Positions 52,650-60,966 of a stretch of DNA of 64,000 bases are shown here, piece after piece. Under the pieces are notes generated by a model. That model saw nothing but the letters and a program-made list of their open reading frames with translations. It was not told the origin of the DNA and ran no database searches. Where the stretch lies: contig CAIYDQ010000247.1 in the NCBI GenBank assembly GCA_903925075.1, positions 1 to 64,000 of the forward strand, given 5' to 3'. The stretch comes from an uncultured Geobacter sp. Lineage in GTDB: Bacteria; Desulfobacterota; Desulfuromonadia; Geobacterales; Geobacteraceae. Position 1 is the first letter of the stretch, and each line of letters begins with the position of its first letter. The position numbers and the translations under genes are program-made.

Positions 52650-53417
52650 CTAGGCGTGAGCGAAGCGCTTCGAGCCCTCGTCGTACCTGGCCCATCCATG
52701 CCGGATCGAACTTTTAAGATGCCTCGAAACCTCGGACGGATTCAGGCTCAGAGCCTCGGCGAGATCCCCGGTCGTTCGCGAATTTTCCCCGAGGAGCAGC
52801 ATGATTTGGCTAATGGACAAGTTATCCGCCACCAGCTCGTCAAAGAGGCGGTGAAACTCTTCGCCGGCGAAATATTCGGCATACCCTTCGTTGTTATCAA
52901 AACGCACCCGCAGCCTCTCCCGCTCCACCAGCTTCAGATAAGGGATCAGTTTACCGAGCGCTTTCAACTTGAACTGGAGCGCGTTTTCATCAAGTCCCTC
53001 GCCCACGCCGATGGGACCGAGCTGTTTCAACTTCTCGGTGAACTCGGTGACGACTTGGGCGTAACGGATTCCCTCGGAAGCGGAGACCCATTCGAGTCTG
53101 AGCCGCTCCGGGTTGATTCCCACCCGTTTCATCGCCTCCCTGCACAGATGCATCATGCTCAAGGCATCGTAATTGCCTTCCGTGACGTAGTGGCATTCGC
53201 CAAGCCAGCAACCGCCGATGAACACGCCATCCGCGCCGTTTGAGAAAGCGCGCAGTATATGCTCCGCATCGACCCGGCCGGAGCACATGAGCCGTATGAT
53301 CTTCATGGTGGCAGGGTACTGCATGCGGGAGACTCCGGCCAAGTCGGCCCCGGCGTAGCAGCACCAATTGCATAAAAAGCCGAGAATATTGGGTTTAAAC
53401 TCGAACGTAGCGCTCAT
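52650..53417 (-). CDS. MvhD-like hydrogenase iron-sulfur subunit with C-terminal winged helix, 255 aa
   Basis: Residues 1-140 match the MvhD/FlpD family, which passes electrons from a hydrogenase or dehydrogenase to heterodisulfide-reductase HdrA: CNWCCYAGAD at 16-25, MCSGRVD, and GGCWLGECHY near 70, giving the conserved cysteines for a 2Fe-2S centre. The C-terminal 60 residues (ISQIMLLLGENSRTTGDLAE, then LNPSEVSRHLKS) look like an ArsR-type winged helix. The protein might thus be an electron carrier or a redox-sensing regulator. No hdr gene is adjacent in the window. GGAGAT precedes the ATG. Confidence 0.82.
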   Translation of the reverse strand: MSATFEFKPNILGFLCNWCCYAGADLAGVSRMQYPATMKIIRLMCSGRVDAEHILRAFSNGADGVFIGGCWLGECHYVTEGNYDALSMMHLCREAMKRVGINPERLRLEWVSASEGIRYAQVVTEFTEKLKQLGPIGVGEGLDENALQFKLKALGKLIPYLKLVERERLRVRFDNNEGYAEYFAGEEFHRLFDELVADNLSISQIMLLLGENSRTTGDLAEALSLNPSEVSRHLKSSIRHGWARYDEGSKRFAHA

Positions 53418-53492
53418 TCAGTATCTCCTTTCTCAGCCATGGCTCGGCAATCGCTGCCTGGAAGCCAAGGCCATCCGAGACTTTTTGAAAAA

Positions 53493-53568
53493 TGGTGGGC
53501 CGCGCCGGGATCGAACCGGCGACCAGAAGATTAAGAGTCTACTGCTCTACCAACTGAGCTAGCGGCCC
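53493..53568 (-). tRNA. tRNA-Lys (CTT)
   Basis: A full cloverleaf on the minus strand: 7-bp acceptor GGGCCGC with GCGGCCC, D arm GCTC...GAGC, anticodon loop CTCTTAA (anticodon CTT), T arm GCCGG-TTCGATC-CCGGC, and an encoded CCA. The anticodon stem has one T-T mismatch. It lies about 70 bp after tRNA-Glu on the same strand. Confidence 0.95.
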
Positions 53569-53636
53569 GGTTAAAACCGGTTTGAAGCGAGTTGTTACCG
53601 GAAAAATCCGGAAAAGCACCTGACCCTGTTCTTTTT

Positions 53637-53711
53637 TGGTGATCCCAAGGGGGCTCGAACCCCTATTACCGGCGTGAGAGGCCAGCGTCCTAACCATTAG
53701 ACGATGAGATC
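53637..53711 (-). tRNA. tRNA-Glu (CTC)
   Basis: A cloverleaf on the minus strand with acceptor GATCTCA/TGGGATC (one G-U), anticodon loop CTCTCAC (anticodon CTC), T arm GGGG-TTCGAGC-CCCC and encoded CCA. It is the first gene of a tRNA-Glu/tRNA-Lys pair with a promoter about 100 bp upstream. Confidence 0.95.
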
Positions 53712-53814
53712 GTTCGAAGATGCGCCAGGGTCAAGCTAAAGTCGCCAAATCCTCATGGACGTAAATGACCAAGGAGGAACTGCCCAGTCGATCGGCAGCA
53801 GTAGCGACAGCCGT

Positions 53815-53843
53815 TTTATAGCAAATCCGGAATCTTAAAGCAA
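53815..53843 (-). promoter_or_regulatory. Candidate promoter of the tRNA-Glu/Lys pair
   Basis: On the minus strand TTGCTT (53843-53838), a 17-bp spacer and TATAAA (53820-53815) stand about 100 bp before the tRNA-Glu 5' end. Confidence 0.5.
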
Positions 53844-53919
53844 ATTATCAAAATTGATACTGCGATGCTTTGCATCGAAAATACCGATAGCTTCGGCCGC
53901 GCTCCGCTTCCGGCACGAC

Positions 53920-54192
53920 AGGGGGAGCTTCATACTCAATGGGGAGAGCCTCTTCCTCAATGGGGAGAGCCTCTTCCTCAATAGGGTGAGTTTCTTCCTC
54001 GATAGGGTGAGTTTCTTCCTCGATAGGGTGAGTTTCTTCCTCAATAGGGAGAGCTTCTTCTTCGAAGGGGAAAGCTTCTTCTTCGAAGGGGAGAGCTTCG
54101 CCCTCGAAGGGGAGAGCTTCGTCATCGAAGGGGAGAGTTTCGTCATCGAAGGGGAGAGTTTCGTCATCGAAGGGGAGAGCTTCGTCATCGAA
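53920..54192. repeat. Second 21-bp minisatellite, 13 units
   Basis: Thirteen 21-bp units drift from GGGGAGAGCCTCTTCCTCAAT on the left to GGGGAGAGCTTCGTCATCGAA on the right. Frames stay open on both strands: Thr-Lys-Leu-Ser-Pro-Ser-Met heptads on the minus strand and Gly-Glu-Ser-Phe heptads on the plus strand. As in the array at 5447-5782, the minus-strand heptad contains Lys-Leu. No ribosome site or known domain surrounds it, so it is treated as a repeat, not a gene. Confidence 0.9.
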
Positions 54193-54485
54193 GTGGGGAG
54201 TTTTTGTGGCGCGCGAGGCACTAAAGTGTGCACCTATTCAACGCCTCAAGACTGCCGACGTGGCCGGTCATGGCGCTGGTTGAAACCTCCACATTTATCC
54301 ACTTGCAACCCAACTGGTTACAGTTTTAATTTAGCACCCATAGTCATGAGCTTCCAGCACAAGGGCTTGAAAATTTTATATCCGGTTGTGCGCCTGGAAT
54401 ATTTGCCACCATACCCTGCTGTTAATTTTCTCGTCCAACATCGTGGCGGAGAGAGGGAGGGTTGATGTGCCGAGACGAATAGAGT

Positions 54486-54704
54486 TTAGGCATGGATGGT
54501 CATCTCACCAACCAACGCGGCCCCTATTTCATGGAAGAAGGAATCTTCATGCGGTAGATCGTCTCGCATATAGAGTTCCACTGCATCTTCTAGTTTCTTT
54601 ACTGCCTCATCAATAGTTTTCCCGAAACTGGAAACATCGACGTTCAGGCATTGCGATACAAAGTATTTCCCGTCTTGATAAACGACATATTTCAGTGATT
54701 TCAT
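54486..54704 (-). CDS. HicB-like protein without partner, 72 aa
   Basis: The partial RNase H-like fold of HicB antitoxins is seen: KYVVYQDGKYFVSQCLNVDV (about residues 4-23), followed by the helix TIDEAVKKLEDAVELYM. The C-terminal DNA-binding part of full HicB proteins is absent. ATG 54704 is chosen because GGAGGG lies upstream; the frame reaches 54746. No HicA gene is found on either side. It may be a solitary regulator, a remnant, or act on an unlinked partner. Confidence 0.75.
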   Translation of the reverse strand: MKSLKYVVYQDGKYFVSQCLNVDVSSFGKTIDEAVKKLEDAVELYMRDDLPHEDSFFHEIGAALVGEMTIHA

Positions 54705-54901
54705 GCTCTTCACCCTCCCTCTCACCGGCCTAGTTCTTACGTCCAAGGTTTCAGTTTAATCCGTTTCGATCCGCGATTATATCGAATTCGATCTGCGTTC
54801 TATGTCTCTGATTTTATTTCAGGTTTTCCGTTTCTGAACCAACGGCCTCAAGGCGCACCGGCGGAGCGGAGCGAAGACCGGGTGCCGCCGCTGGTTGAGC
54901 A

Positions 54902-55396
54902 TCATTCCGGCGCGGAAAGGATTGCCAGCAGCGACCAATCTTTTCCGGCAATATCGCTTATACGCCACCCTTTCGGGGTCCTGGTCACCCGGTACTTCAA
55001 CTCGATTTTCTCGTTGTTGCTTGGATACCGGAATTTCACCTTTATGATGTCTTTACTCTTTGTTTTTTCCACCGTCAAGTCGACTGCGGCTGGATCTTGA
55101 GAGGCCCAGACCGGGACAAAATCAAGTCGGCATATTTCGCCTTTGTCTGAGCATTTCCTGTCTCGGAGGATGAGGGCGGTAAGATTGATGTCGAAGTATT
55201 GCTTCAGAATCTGCGGAGGTTGCTGCATCAAGCCGTCGTATCCTGCTGCCATTACTGCTTCCCATGCATAGTCTTTGTACAATTTGAATACGATGCCTTC
55301 AGCTGAGTTCTCTTTTGGCGGGCGAAGCCCTGCATCTGCTGATGCAGTGAATAGTGCAGTCGTCAGCAAAAGGAGGGTAACGAGTGTTTTAATCAT
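54902..55396 (-). CDS. Secreted protein, DUF3828-like, 164 aa
   Basis: MIKTLVTLLLLTTALFTASADA is a clear Sec signal peptide with cleavage near residue 22. The mature domain is about 140 residues with helix-strand order and two cysteines (KCSDKGEIC, possibly a disulfide). The segment VKFRYPSNNEKIELKYRVTR and the ending GWRISDI resemble DUF3828/YbjP-like periplasmic proteins. No enzymatic residues are evident. AAGAGG precedes the ATG. It stands alone between intergenic regions rich in repeats. Confidence 0.7.
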   Translation of the reverse strand: MIKTLVTLLLLTTALFTASADAGLRPPKENSAEGIVFKLYKDYAWEAVMAAGYDGLMQQPPQILKQYFDINLTALILRDRKCSDKGEICRLDFVPVWASQDPAAVDLTVEKTKSKDIIKVKFRYPSNNEKIELKYRVTRTPKGWRISDIAGKDWSLLAILSAPE

Positions 55397-55766
55397 TCTG
55401 GCCTCTTCATTTGCTTTTGCTCAACTCGTTGATGAGCCGAAAAGGCTCAACTGCCCATATTCATGCCCGCCAAACCGGGCAGAACCGGACCCTTGAGGTA
55501 AGCATCCGATGTGTATAAACTAATTCGCCAGATAACATGACAATCAGAGTGTTGAGCGAAAAAGGCTCAACTCGCCTAAACTTCCAATAATCACGGCGAC
55601 AATATACATCTTGCTCATGATAGAAGTCAAAGGACAATATCGTGTGGGCAATGGAGTCAGCTTTCAAAGTCTCAACTTCGAAAAAGTTGGCAATGATGGG
55701 ACCGGGTATTCACCGTGTAGGTTGCGGTGAGGCAACCGAGGCATGTAGGCATTGCCGGCTAAAGAG

Positions 55767-55797
55767 AAAGGCCCCCTTTGAAAAGGGGGCCTTTTTA
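55767..55797 (+). terminator. Terminator-like hairpin, repeat family
   Basis: AAAGGCCCCCTTT is followed almost directly by AAAGGGGGCCTTT and TTATAT. It repeats the 52523-52558 terminator including the upstream AGGCATTG word. No plus-strand gene ends just before it, so it could act on either strand or be a mobile repeat; minus-strand transcripts would have an A-tract arm instead. Confidence 0.65.
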
Positions 55798-55865
55798 TAT
55801 TTGCAGAAAATTCGAAAAGCACGGAGCTTGGAGTCGCCAGGTCGGGTTGCCGGCGCCATGGCTAT

Positions 55866-55898
55866 GTTGCGTTTCACGATGCACCCGTTCAACGTAAC
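55866..55898. repeat. Fragment of the 8507-8595 dispersed repeat
   Basis: The sequence GTTGCGTTTCACGATG, then CCGTTCAAC, matches 8559-8591 in about 27 of 33 positions. Only the right half is present here, 40 bp from the end of the chemoreceptor gene. Confidence 0.55.
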
Positions 55899-55938
55899 GC
55901 GTCAGGTCCGATTCGCGCCTCGCCGTTTCTCCCCCTCC

Positions 55939-58437
55939 CTAGGTCTGGAACCGGGAGGCCTGCTGGTTGACGTTGTCGGCGGCGTGCGCCAGTTGCGACA
56001 GGGAAACGGCCAGCTCGTCGGAGGAGGCGGCGTTGCTCTGGGCAATGTGGCTTAAGGTGCCGACGTCGACGGTGATCGAGGCCACCGTGGCGTTCTGCTC
56101 CTCGATGGCTATGGCGATCCGCTGCAACAGCTCGTCGATCTCCCCGGAGGAGAGCGAGATCTTGTCCATCTCGGAGCGCATCTCCTCGGTCTGATGCACC
56201 GCCTGCAACGACTCCTTCACCGAGACTTTCACCACCGAGGAGATGTCCTTGGCCAGCGTCGTCACCCGCAAGGAGAGCTTGGCCACCTCGTCGGCCACCA
56301 CCGCGAATCCCCGCCCGTGCTCCCCTGCCCTGGCCGCTTCGATGGCGGCGTTCAAGGCCAAGAGGCTGGTCTGGTCGGCGATGTCGATGATCATGCCGGT
56401 GAGATCGCTGATCTTGTCGGAGTTGCTGGAGATGGAGGTCATGGAGCGCGACATGCTCTCGATCTTGCCGCGGCCGGCGTTGACCAGTTGGGTCGAGGAG
56501 CGGGCCTGGTTGCTGGCGACGTCCGCGTTGCCGGCTATCTCGGCGATCACCGCGCCGGTCTGCTGCATCGCCGTCGCCAGGCGCGACACCGCGTCCAATT
56601 GCTGGCGGGCGGCGCCGGCAACCTTGTTGACCGACTCCGAGGATTCGTCCGACGCCGTCGCGGACAGCTTCGCCTGGCTGCGGATCTCGGTCACGGTATG
56701 GTTCAAGGTGGCGATGGTGCCGTTCAGCCGCTGCTTCAGGCTGTCCAGGTCGCCTTTGGCCTCGATGCGCACGGCGCTGCGCAAGTCCCCCCCGGCAAGG
56801 TCTCCCAAGACCCGGTTCACTTCGCCCAACACCTGGTGCATGGTGCTCAAAAGGCTGTTGAAGGCCCGCACCGTCTTTGCCACCTCGTCGTTGCCCCGGG
56901 CCTCGCTCTGTCGGGAGAAGTCGCCGGTGCGCTCGATCTCGGCGGCCACCGTCGACAGCCTGCTGAGCGGCCCGCTGATGGAGCGGTAGATCCAAAGCCC
57001 GAAGCCGAGCCCGAACACCACCGCCAGGGCCCCGCTCCAAAGTATCAGCGCCTGGTTGCTCTTCAGCGAGGAATTGACCGCCTTGATGGCGTTATCCTGA
57101 TCGCCGCGGGCAGCCTGCACGTTTTCCTGCCCCTTCTTGGTCTGGGTGCTGGAAGTCTGTTGCAGCTTCACTCCCATGGCGTGCGCCTTGGCGTTCAGCT
57201 CGATGCCGCGCCTCACCTTGGCCGCCATGCCGCCGTCGCCGGTCGTCAGATCGCGTATGCCCTGCAAGCCGGCCACCGCCCGGCGCACCAGATTGGCGTC
57301 GTCTTTCGCCTTCAAGGAGGCCAGCAGGGCGGGAAGTTCCTTGCCGATCACCTGGGCGCGTTCAAAGCAAGCCTTCAGTTGGAGGGTGATGGCGTCCACC
57401 TCGGCCGCCGTCGTCGCCGAGGCGAGGCTCACCGAGAGCGCCTGCATGGTTTGCCCCAGGGCGCTCAGCTCCTTCCCCCCCACCAGCACCGCGCTGGCGG
57501 CGTTCAAACTGGCGAAGGCCTCGTCCTGCCGCTTGGCCTCGGCTAAGTAGCCGTTCTTCTGCTTGCTCAGCTCCGCATCCAGATGAATGAGCAGATTGGA
57601 GACCACCCCGTCGGTTTCCGCCGCCGACTTGTCGACCGCCTCGGTCCCCTGCATGGCGAAATAGCTTCCCTTGGCGGCGATCAACTCGGCGACCCGCTGC
57701 TTGAGGCTCGCGAAACCCTCCCGAATCTGCGGGGACAACTTCAGGTACGGATTCTGCGCGGCCCTGTTGAGCTCGGCGTTGGCCTTGCTTTTCAGCGAAA
57801 ACATCAACAGTTTCTTCTCTTCCTTGACGATCTGCACGGTGATGAGCTGCATGTTGGTGAGCAGATTGGTAAGGGCCTGGGCGTCCTGCATGGTGGCGGT
57901 GCCCTTCTTCATCTCGGCCAGCGAGGATTTGAACTGCATCCCGGCGGTTTTCTGCAGCTTGACCGCCCGCTCGTCGAGAGATTTCAGCAGGGCCTGGGAT
58001 TCCTTGAGTTTTTCCCGAGCCGCGGCCGCCGCCGCCTCAGTCTCCGTCTGCGCCTTCAGCCGTTCGCCCGCGGCGGACAACAGCTCGCGGGAGGTCCCCT
58101 CCAGCTCCGACAGCACTCCGGTTCCCTGCCCTGCCGAGATGGCGTTGATCTCTTCGGCGATGCGCCCGACCTCGGCAATGGAGCGCTCCACCTCCGACTG
58201 CGCGCCCTTCAACTCCGCCTGGGAACGGGCGATCTGCGCGCCGCCCAGCCCCGACACCACCCCTTGCACCGCCTTGTCCAGTTCTATGGTCTTTATCTGG
58301 AACGGGGTGCTTTTCTGGGTAAGAGCCCAGATATGGGTCTGGACGGAGCGCATGCCCCTGGTGCTGGCCATGACGATGGCGGCAATGATCAGGATGACGC
58401 TTCCCACGTTGATGATCAGTTTGGTCCGGATAGTCAT
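55939..58437 (-). CDS. Methyl-accepting chemotaxis protein, 832 aa
   Basis: TM1 (about 8-25) and TM2 (about 455-478) bracket a large, almost all-helical periplasmic sensor of about 430 residues with several Ala/Glu/Lys-rich coils; it is far longer than a usual four-helix bundle. HAMP follows TM2, and the cytoplasmic signalling hairpin has the tip [22 protein letters not shown]. The C-terminus lacks a NWETF-type tether for CheR. The ligand is unknown. It follows two Cache-protein genes in the same direction (134-bp gap) and may share their sigma-28 promoter. Confidence 0.92.
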   Translation of the reverse strand: MTIRTKLIINVGSVILIIAAIVMASTRGMRSVQTHIWALTQKSTPFQIKTIELDKAVQGVVSGLGGAQIARSQAELKGAQSEVERSIAEVGRIAEEINAISAGQGTGVLSELEGTSRELLSAAGERLKAQTETEAAAAAAREKLKESQALLKSLDERAVKLQKTAGMQFKSSLAEMKKGTATMQDAQALTNLLTNMQLITVQIVKEEKKLLMFSLKSKANAELNRAAQNPYLKLSPQIREGFASLKQRVAELIAAKGSYFAMQGTEAVDKSAAETDGVVSNLLIHLDAELSKQKNGYLAEAKRQDEAFASLNAASAVLVGGKELSALGQTMQALSVSLASATTAAEVDAITLQLKACFERAQVIGKELPALLASLKAKDDANLVRRAVAGLQGIRDLTTGDGGMAAKVRRGIELNAKAHAMGVKLQQTSSTQTKKGQENVQAARGDQDNAIKAVNSSLKSNQALILWSGALAVVFGLGFGLWIYRSISGPLSRLSTVAAEIERTGDFSRQSEARGNDEVAKTVRAFNSLLSTMHQVLGEVNRVLGDLAGGDLRSAVRIEAKGDLDSLKQRLNGTIATLNHTVTEIRSQAKLSATASDESSESVNKVAGAARQQLDAVSRLATAMQQTGAVIAEIAGNADVASNQARSSTQLVNAGRGKIESMSRSMTSISSNSDKISDLTGMIIDIADQTSLLALNAAIEAARAGEHGRGFAVVADEVAKLSLRVTTLAKDISSVVKVSVKESLQAVHQTEEMRSEMDKISLSSGEIDELLQRIAIAIEEQNATVASITVDVGTLSHIAQSNAASSDELAVSLSQLAHAADNVNQQASRFQT

Positions 58438-58515
58438 CTCTGCCTCCCTCCGTGCTCTGCAAATTATGCCTGGCGCTGCTTGTCTACGTTAACCGACCCG
58501 GCCTTCAAGCATACT

Positions 58516-58543
58516 CCGATCGGCTTATTTCAGGTAAATTCCG
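58516..58543. repeat. Duplicated 3' end of the Cache gene
   Basis: This segment repeats the last codons and stop of the Cache gene at 58572-59021 (copy at 58561-58590) with about five mismatches in 28. It looks like the remnant of a third, lost Cache copy, or of a duplication that made the pair. Confidence 0.55.
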
Positions 58544-58571
58544 ATCGATACTTCCGGTTACGCCGGTCGGC

Positions 58572-59021
58572 TTACTTCCGGTAAATTCCGCTGCCGACGA
58601 TGAAGTCGTCGATGCGCTCCACGTAGGTTGATTTGGGCGCCATTTCGTTGGTCTTGGGGTTCTTGAAAGAGATGTAATCGACCCAGGCCCCCTTGCTGCT
58701 GGCAACCTCTACCATCTCTTTGCAGAAGAACTTGCCGTTGGCGTCCTGCAACTTCATGGTGGCCGTGCCGGCGATGCTCGCGTTCATCGGATGCGCCAGC
58801 ATGAAGGCGTCCTTGTCCATCACGAAGACATAGGAAGCGCCTTCGACGAATTGCCCTTTGGGGTTGCTGGCTTCCTCGATCAGCTTTTCGGCGCCGTTTG
58901 CCTGGTAAAAAGCCACCGCTTTCTTCACCAGCGCCACAGCCGTGGCACGGTCGTCGGCCCTGACACTCGTGGACGCCAGGCAAAAAAACGCAGCGATCAG
59001 CAGAATAATCACGTTCTTCAT
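58572..59021 (-). CDS. Secreted single-Cache domain protein, 149 aa (copy 2)
   Basis: The signal peptide MKNVIILLIAAFFCLASTSVRA is followed by one small Cache (PAS-like sensor) domain: AVALVKKAVAFYQANG helix, then YVFVMDKDAFMLAHPMNASI strands and a DANGKFFCKEMVEVA segment, closing with KSTYVERIDDFIVGSGIYRK. Cache proteins of this kind bind small ligands in the periplasm; without membrane or signalling part it could present a ligand to a receptor. It is a close paralogue of the next gene upstream. GAGGTGAGA precedes ATG 59021. Confidence 0.85.
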   Translation of the reverse strand: MKNVIILLIAAFFCLASTSVRADDRATAVALVKKAVAFYQANGAEKLIEEASNPKGQFVEGASYVFVMDKDAFMLAHPMNASIAGTATMKLQDANGKFFCKEMVEVASSKGAWVDYISFKNPKTNEMAPKSTYVERIDDFIVGSGIYRK

Positions 59022-59055
59022 AGCTCTCACCTCTCACCTCCCACCCGAGAAAAGG

Positions 59056-59508
59056 TTACCTGCGATAAACTCCGCAACCGACGATGAAGTCGTCGGCACG
59101 CTCCACATAGGATGATTTCGGCGCAATCTCGTTGGTCTTGGGATTTTTGAACATGTAGTCGACCCAGCCGGCGCCCGCCGCGCTTTTGGTTACGGCAACC
59201 ATCTCCTTGCAGAAGAACTTGCCGTTGGCGTCCTGCAACTGGATGTTGGGCGTGCCGATCAAGCTGGCATTCATCGGGTGCGCCAGCATGAAGGCGTCCT
59301 TGTCCATGACGAACACGTAGAAAGCGCCGTCGACGAACTGCCCTTTGGGGTTGCTGGCTTCCTCGATCAGCTTCTCGGCGCCGTTTGCCTTGTAAAAGGC
59401 CACCGCTTTCTTCACCAGCGCCACGGCGGTATCGCGGTCGTCGGCCTTGGCGCTGGTCGATCCCAGGCAAAAAATTGCGGCCATCAACAGGATAATCAGC
59501 TTTTTCAT
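59056..59508 (-). CDS. Secreted single-Cache domain protein, 150 aa (copy 1)
   Basis: The same architecture as the downstream copy: signal peptide (MKKLIILLMAAIFCLGSTSAKA), then the Cache domain with YVFVMDKDAFMLAHPMNASL and IVGCGVYRR at the end. The two differ mainly in residues 85-110 (TKSAAGAGWVDYMF here), near the presumed ligand side. It is first in the order Cache-Cache-chemoreceptor, and a near-consensus sigma-28 promoter lies about 110 bp upstream. Periplasmic ligand binding for chemotaxis is inferred from this context. Confidence 0.87.
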   Translation of the reverse strand: MKKLIILLMAAIFCLGSTSAKADDRDTAVALVKKAVAFYKANGAEKLIEEASNPKGQFVDGAFYVFVMDKDAFMLAHPMNASLIGTPNIQLQDANGKFFCKEMVAVTKSAAGAGWVDYMFKNPKTNEIAPKSSYVERADDFIVGCGVYRR

Positions 59509-60054
59509 GTTCGTTCTCCTCTAAGGTTATGGGTCGATTGCCAAAAGAGTGCGCGGTAGTCCGGCCGCGCTCTTCGTGAGATAAAAACCTTAAAAAGCTA
59601 GAACAAAATTTTATTTTCGAATTACTCTATCGGCATCAGGCTTTAAAACTTTAAATTTTAGTAGTTTGTGGGCAGGATGGGCGGATACGCTTGATAGTGC
59701 GACTCGTCGGCAGGCAAACCTATCTATCTTTCGGAAAAATTTTAACTATAAAGACGTTTGGAAGCAACAAAAAAGAGAATTAAATTAACTTAACCACCCG
59801 CCGCTGCTTCCTTGCAATAGTAAGCTTCGATACGAACAAGTATCGCGGGCTCACCGCCCGCCGCTTCAAAGCTGGCGGCATACGCGAACTTGTTAAATTT
59901 TAGTTAATTATCTACACATTAACTAAAAGCTCAGGGAGAATTGCGGCGAGGCGTTGGCGTTTTGCCGGTGAGGGAGCGGAAGCCGTGCAGGCTTTGGAGT
60001 TAGATCGGGCGGCGGAGGACTTCAAAGGGGGGCGTGCCTGGAACATGCGGCTGT
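59509..60054. other. Intergenic stretch upstream of the Cache genes
   Basis: These 546 bases hold no gene. They are distinctly AT-rich and contain the sigma-28 promoter (59627-59653). A small GCGGGC-tcacc-GCCCGC hairpin near 59840 lacks a T-run. Confidence 0.6.
59627..59653 (-). promoter_or_regulatory. Sigma-28 (FliA) promoter
   Basis: On the minus strand TAAAGTTT (59653-59646), exactly 11 bp, then GCCGATAG (59634-59627) matches the flagellar sigma-28 consensus TAAAGTTT-N11-GCCGATAA in all but the last base. It points at the Cache-Cache-chemoreceptor genes. Confidence 0.8.
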
Positions 60055-60945
60055 TCAGATGATGCTTTTTCCCAACAAGGTGGCGGCTAGCTCGACGGCG
60101 ACTTCGGCTGTCCTGTTGCGCAGGTCCAGTATGGGATTGATCTCCACCAGGTCCAGGGAGGTCACCTGGCCGGTGTCGGCAATGATCTCCATCAGCAGCT
60201 GCGCCTCGCGGTAGGTGAGGCCGCCGGGAGCGGTGGTGCCCACCCCCGGGACTTCCAGGGGGTCCAGGCTGTCCAGGTCGAGGCTTACGTGCAGGCGCTT
60301 AAGGTGGCTCAGTTTACCCAACGCCTCGCGCGCCACGCAGGCCATGCCGCGCTCGTCCACGTCGCGCATGGTGAAGACGGCGATGCCGCTGGCGCGCAGC
60401 CGCAGCCTCTCCTGCGGGTCGAGTTCCCGAACGCCGATCATGACCACGTCCAAGACGCCCAGTTTTGCGCCCTCTCGCCCTACCCGCGTCAATTCGGGAA
60501 AGCCCTCTCCCAGCAGCGCCGCTACGCACATGCCGTGGATGTTGCCGGACGGGGTGGTCTGCGGGGTGTTGAAGTCGCCGTGGGCATCGACCCAGATCAA
60601 ACCGGCGGGCAGGTGGTGGGTGACTCCGCCTACGGAGCCTATGGCCAGCGAGTGATCGCCCCCCAGAAAAACCGGGATGCGCCCTTCCTCGACCGCCGCC
60701 CGGCCGGCCCGATAGACCGCCTCGCAGACCTTCAGGATGGATGGAAGATAGTGTTGATGGCGCTCTGCTTCCAGGGTATCGCGCACCGGCACCTGGACGT
60801 TCCCCGCATCCTCCACCTGATAACCGAGCCCGGAAAGGCGCGCGGCGATCCCCGCATAGCGCAGGGCGCCGGGACCCAGATCCACGCCGCGTTGCGCCTG
60901 TCCCAAGTCCACCGGCACGCCTATGATCCTGATTTTTTTATTCAT
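60055..60945 (-). CDS. rocF: Arginase, 296 aa
   Basis: It hydrolyses arginine to ornithine and urea. The ureohydrolase metal motifs are complete: GGDHSLAIG (about residue 94), [11 protein letters not shown] (about 118) and [17 protein letters not shown] (about 221), supplying the His and Asp ligands of the two-Mn site, and the SGNIHG substrate loop follows the second. Length and [13 protein letters not shown] near the start fit bacterial arginases more than agmatinases. GAGGAGGGG precedes the ATG. It lies 21 bp after the ornithine-processing gene in the same direction. Confidence 0.92.
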   Translation of the reverse strand: MNKKIRIIGVPVDLGQAQRGVDLGPGALRYAGIAARLSGLGYQVEDAGNVQVPVRDTLEAERHQHYLPSILKVCEAVYRAGRAAVEEGRIPVFLGGDHSLAIGSVGGVTHHLPAGLIWVDAHGDFNTPQTTPSGNIHGMCVAALLGEGFPELTRVGREGAKLGVLDVVMIGVRELDPQERLRLRASGIAVFTMRDVDERGMACVAREALGKLSHLKRLHVSLDLDSLDPLEVPGVGTTAPGGLTYREAQLLMEIIADTGQVTSLDLVEINPILDLRNRTAEVAVELAATLLGKSII

Positions 60946-60966
60946 CGCCCCCCTCCTCGACGCCCC

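Larger units (their letters stand above)
55397..55938. other. Intergenic stretch with hairpins and repeats
   Basis: No gene is supported in 542 bases. It holds GTTGAGC-gaaaaag-GCTCAAC (55553-55573), the terminator-like hairpin 55767-55797 and a fragment of the dispersed repeat (55866-55898). Confidence 0.55.

Noticed and set aside
53920..54192. Coiled-coil protein encoded by the second minisatellite
   Set aside because: Heptads occur on both strands, start codons lack a proper ribosome site, and the sequence drifts like a tandem repeat.
59835..59860. GCGGGC-tcacc-GCCCGC as a terminator
   Set aside because: Only six pairs and no T-run follow, and no gene ends nearby on that strand.
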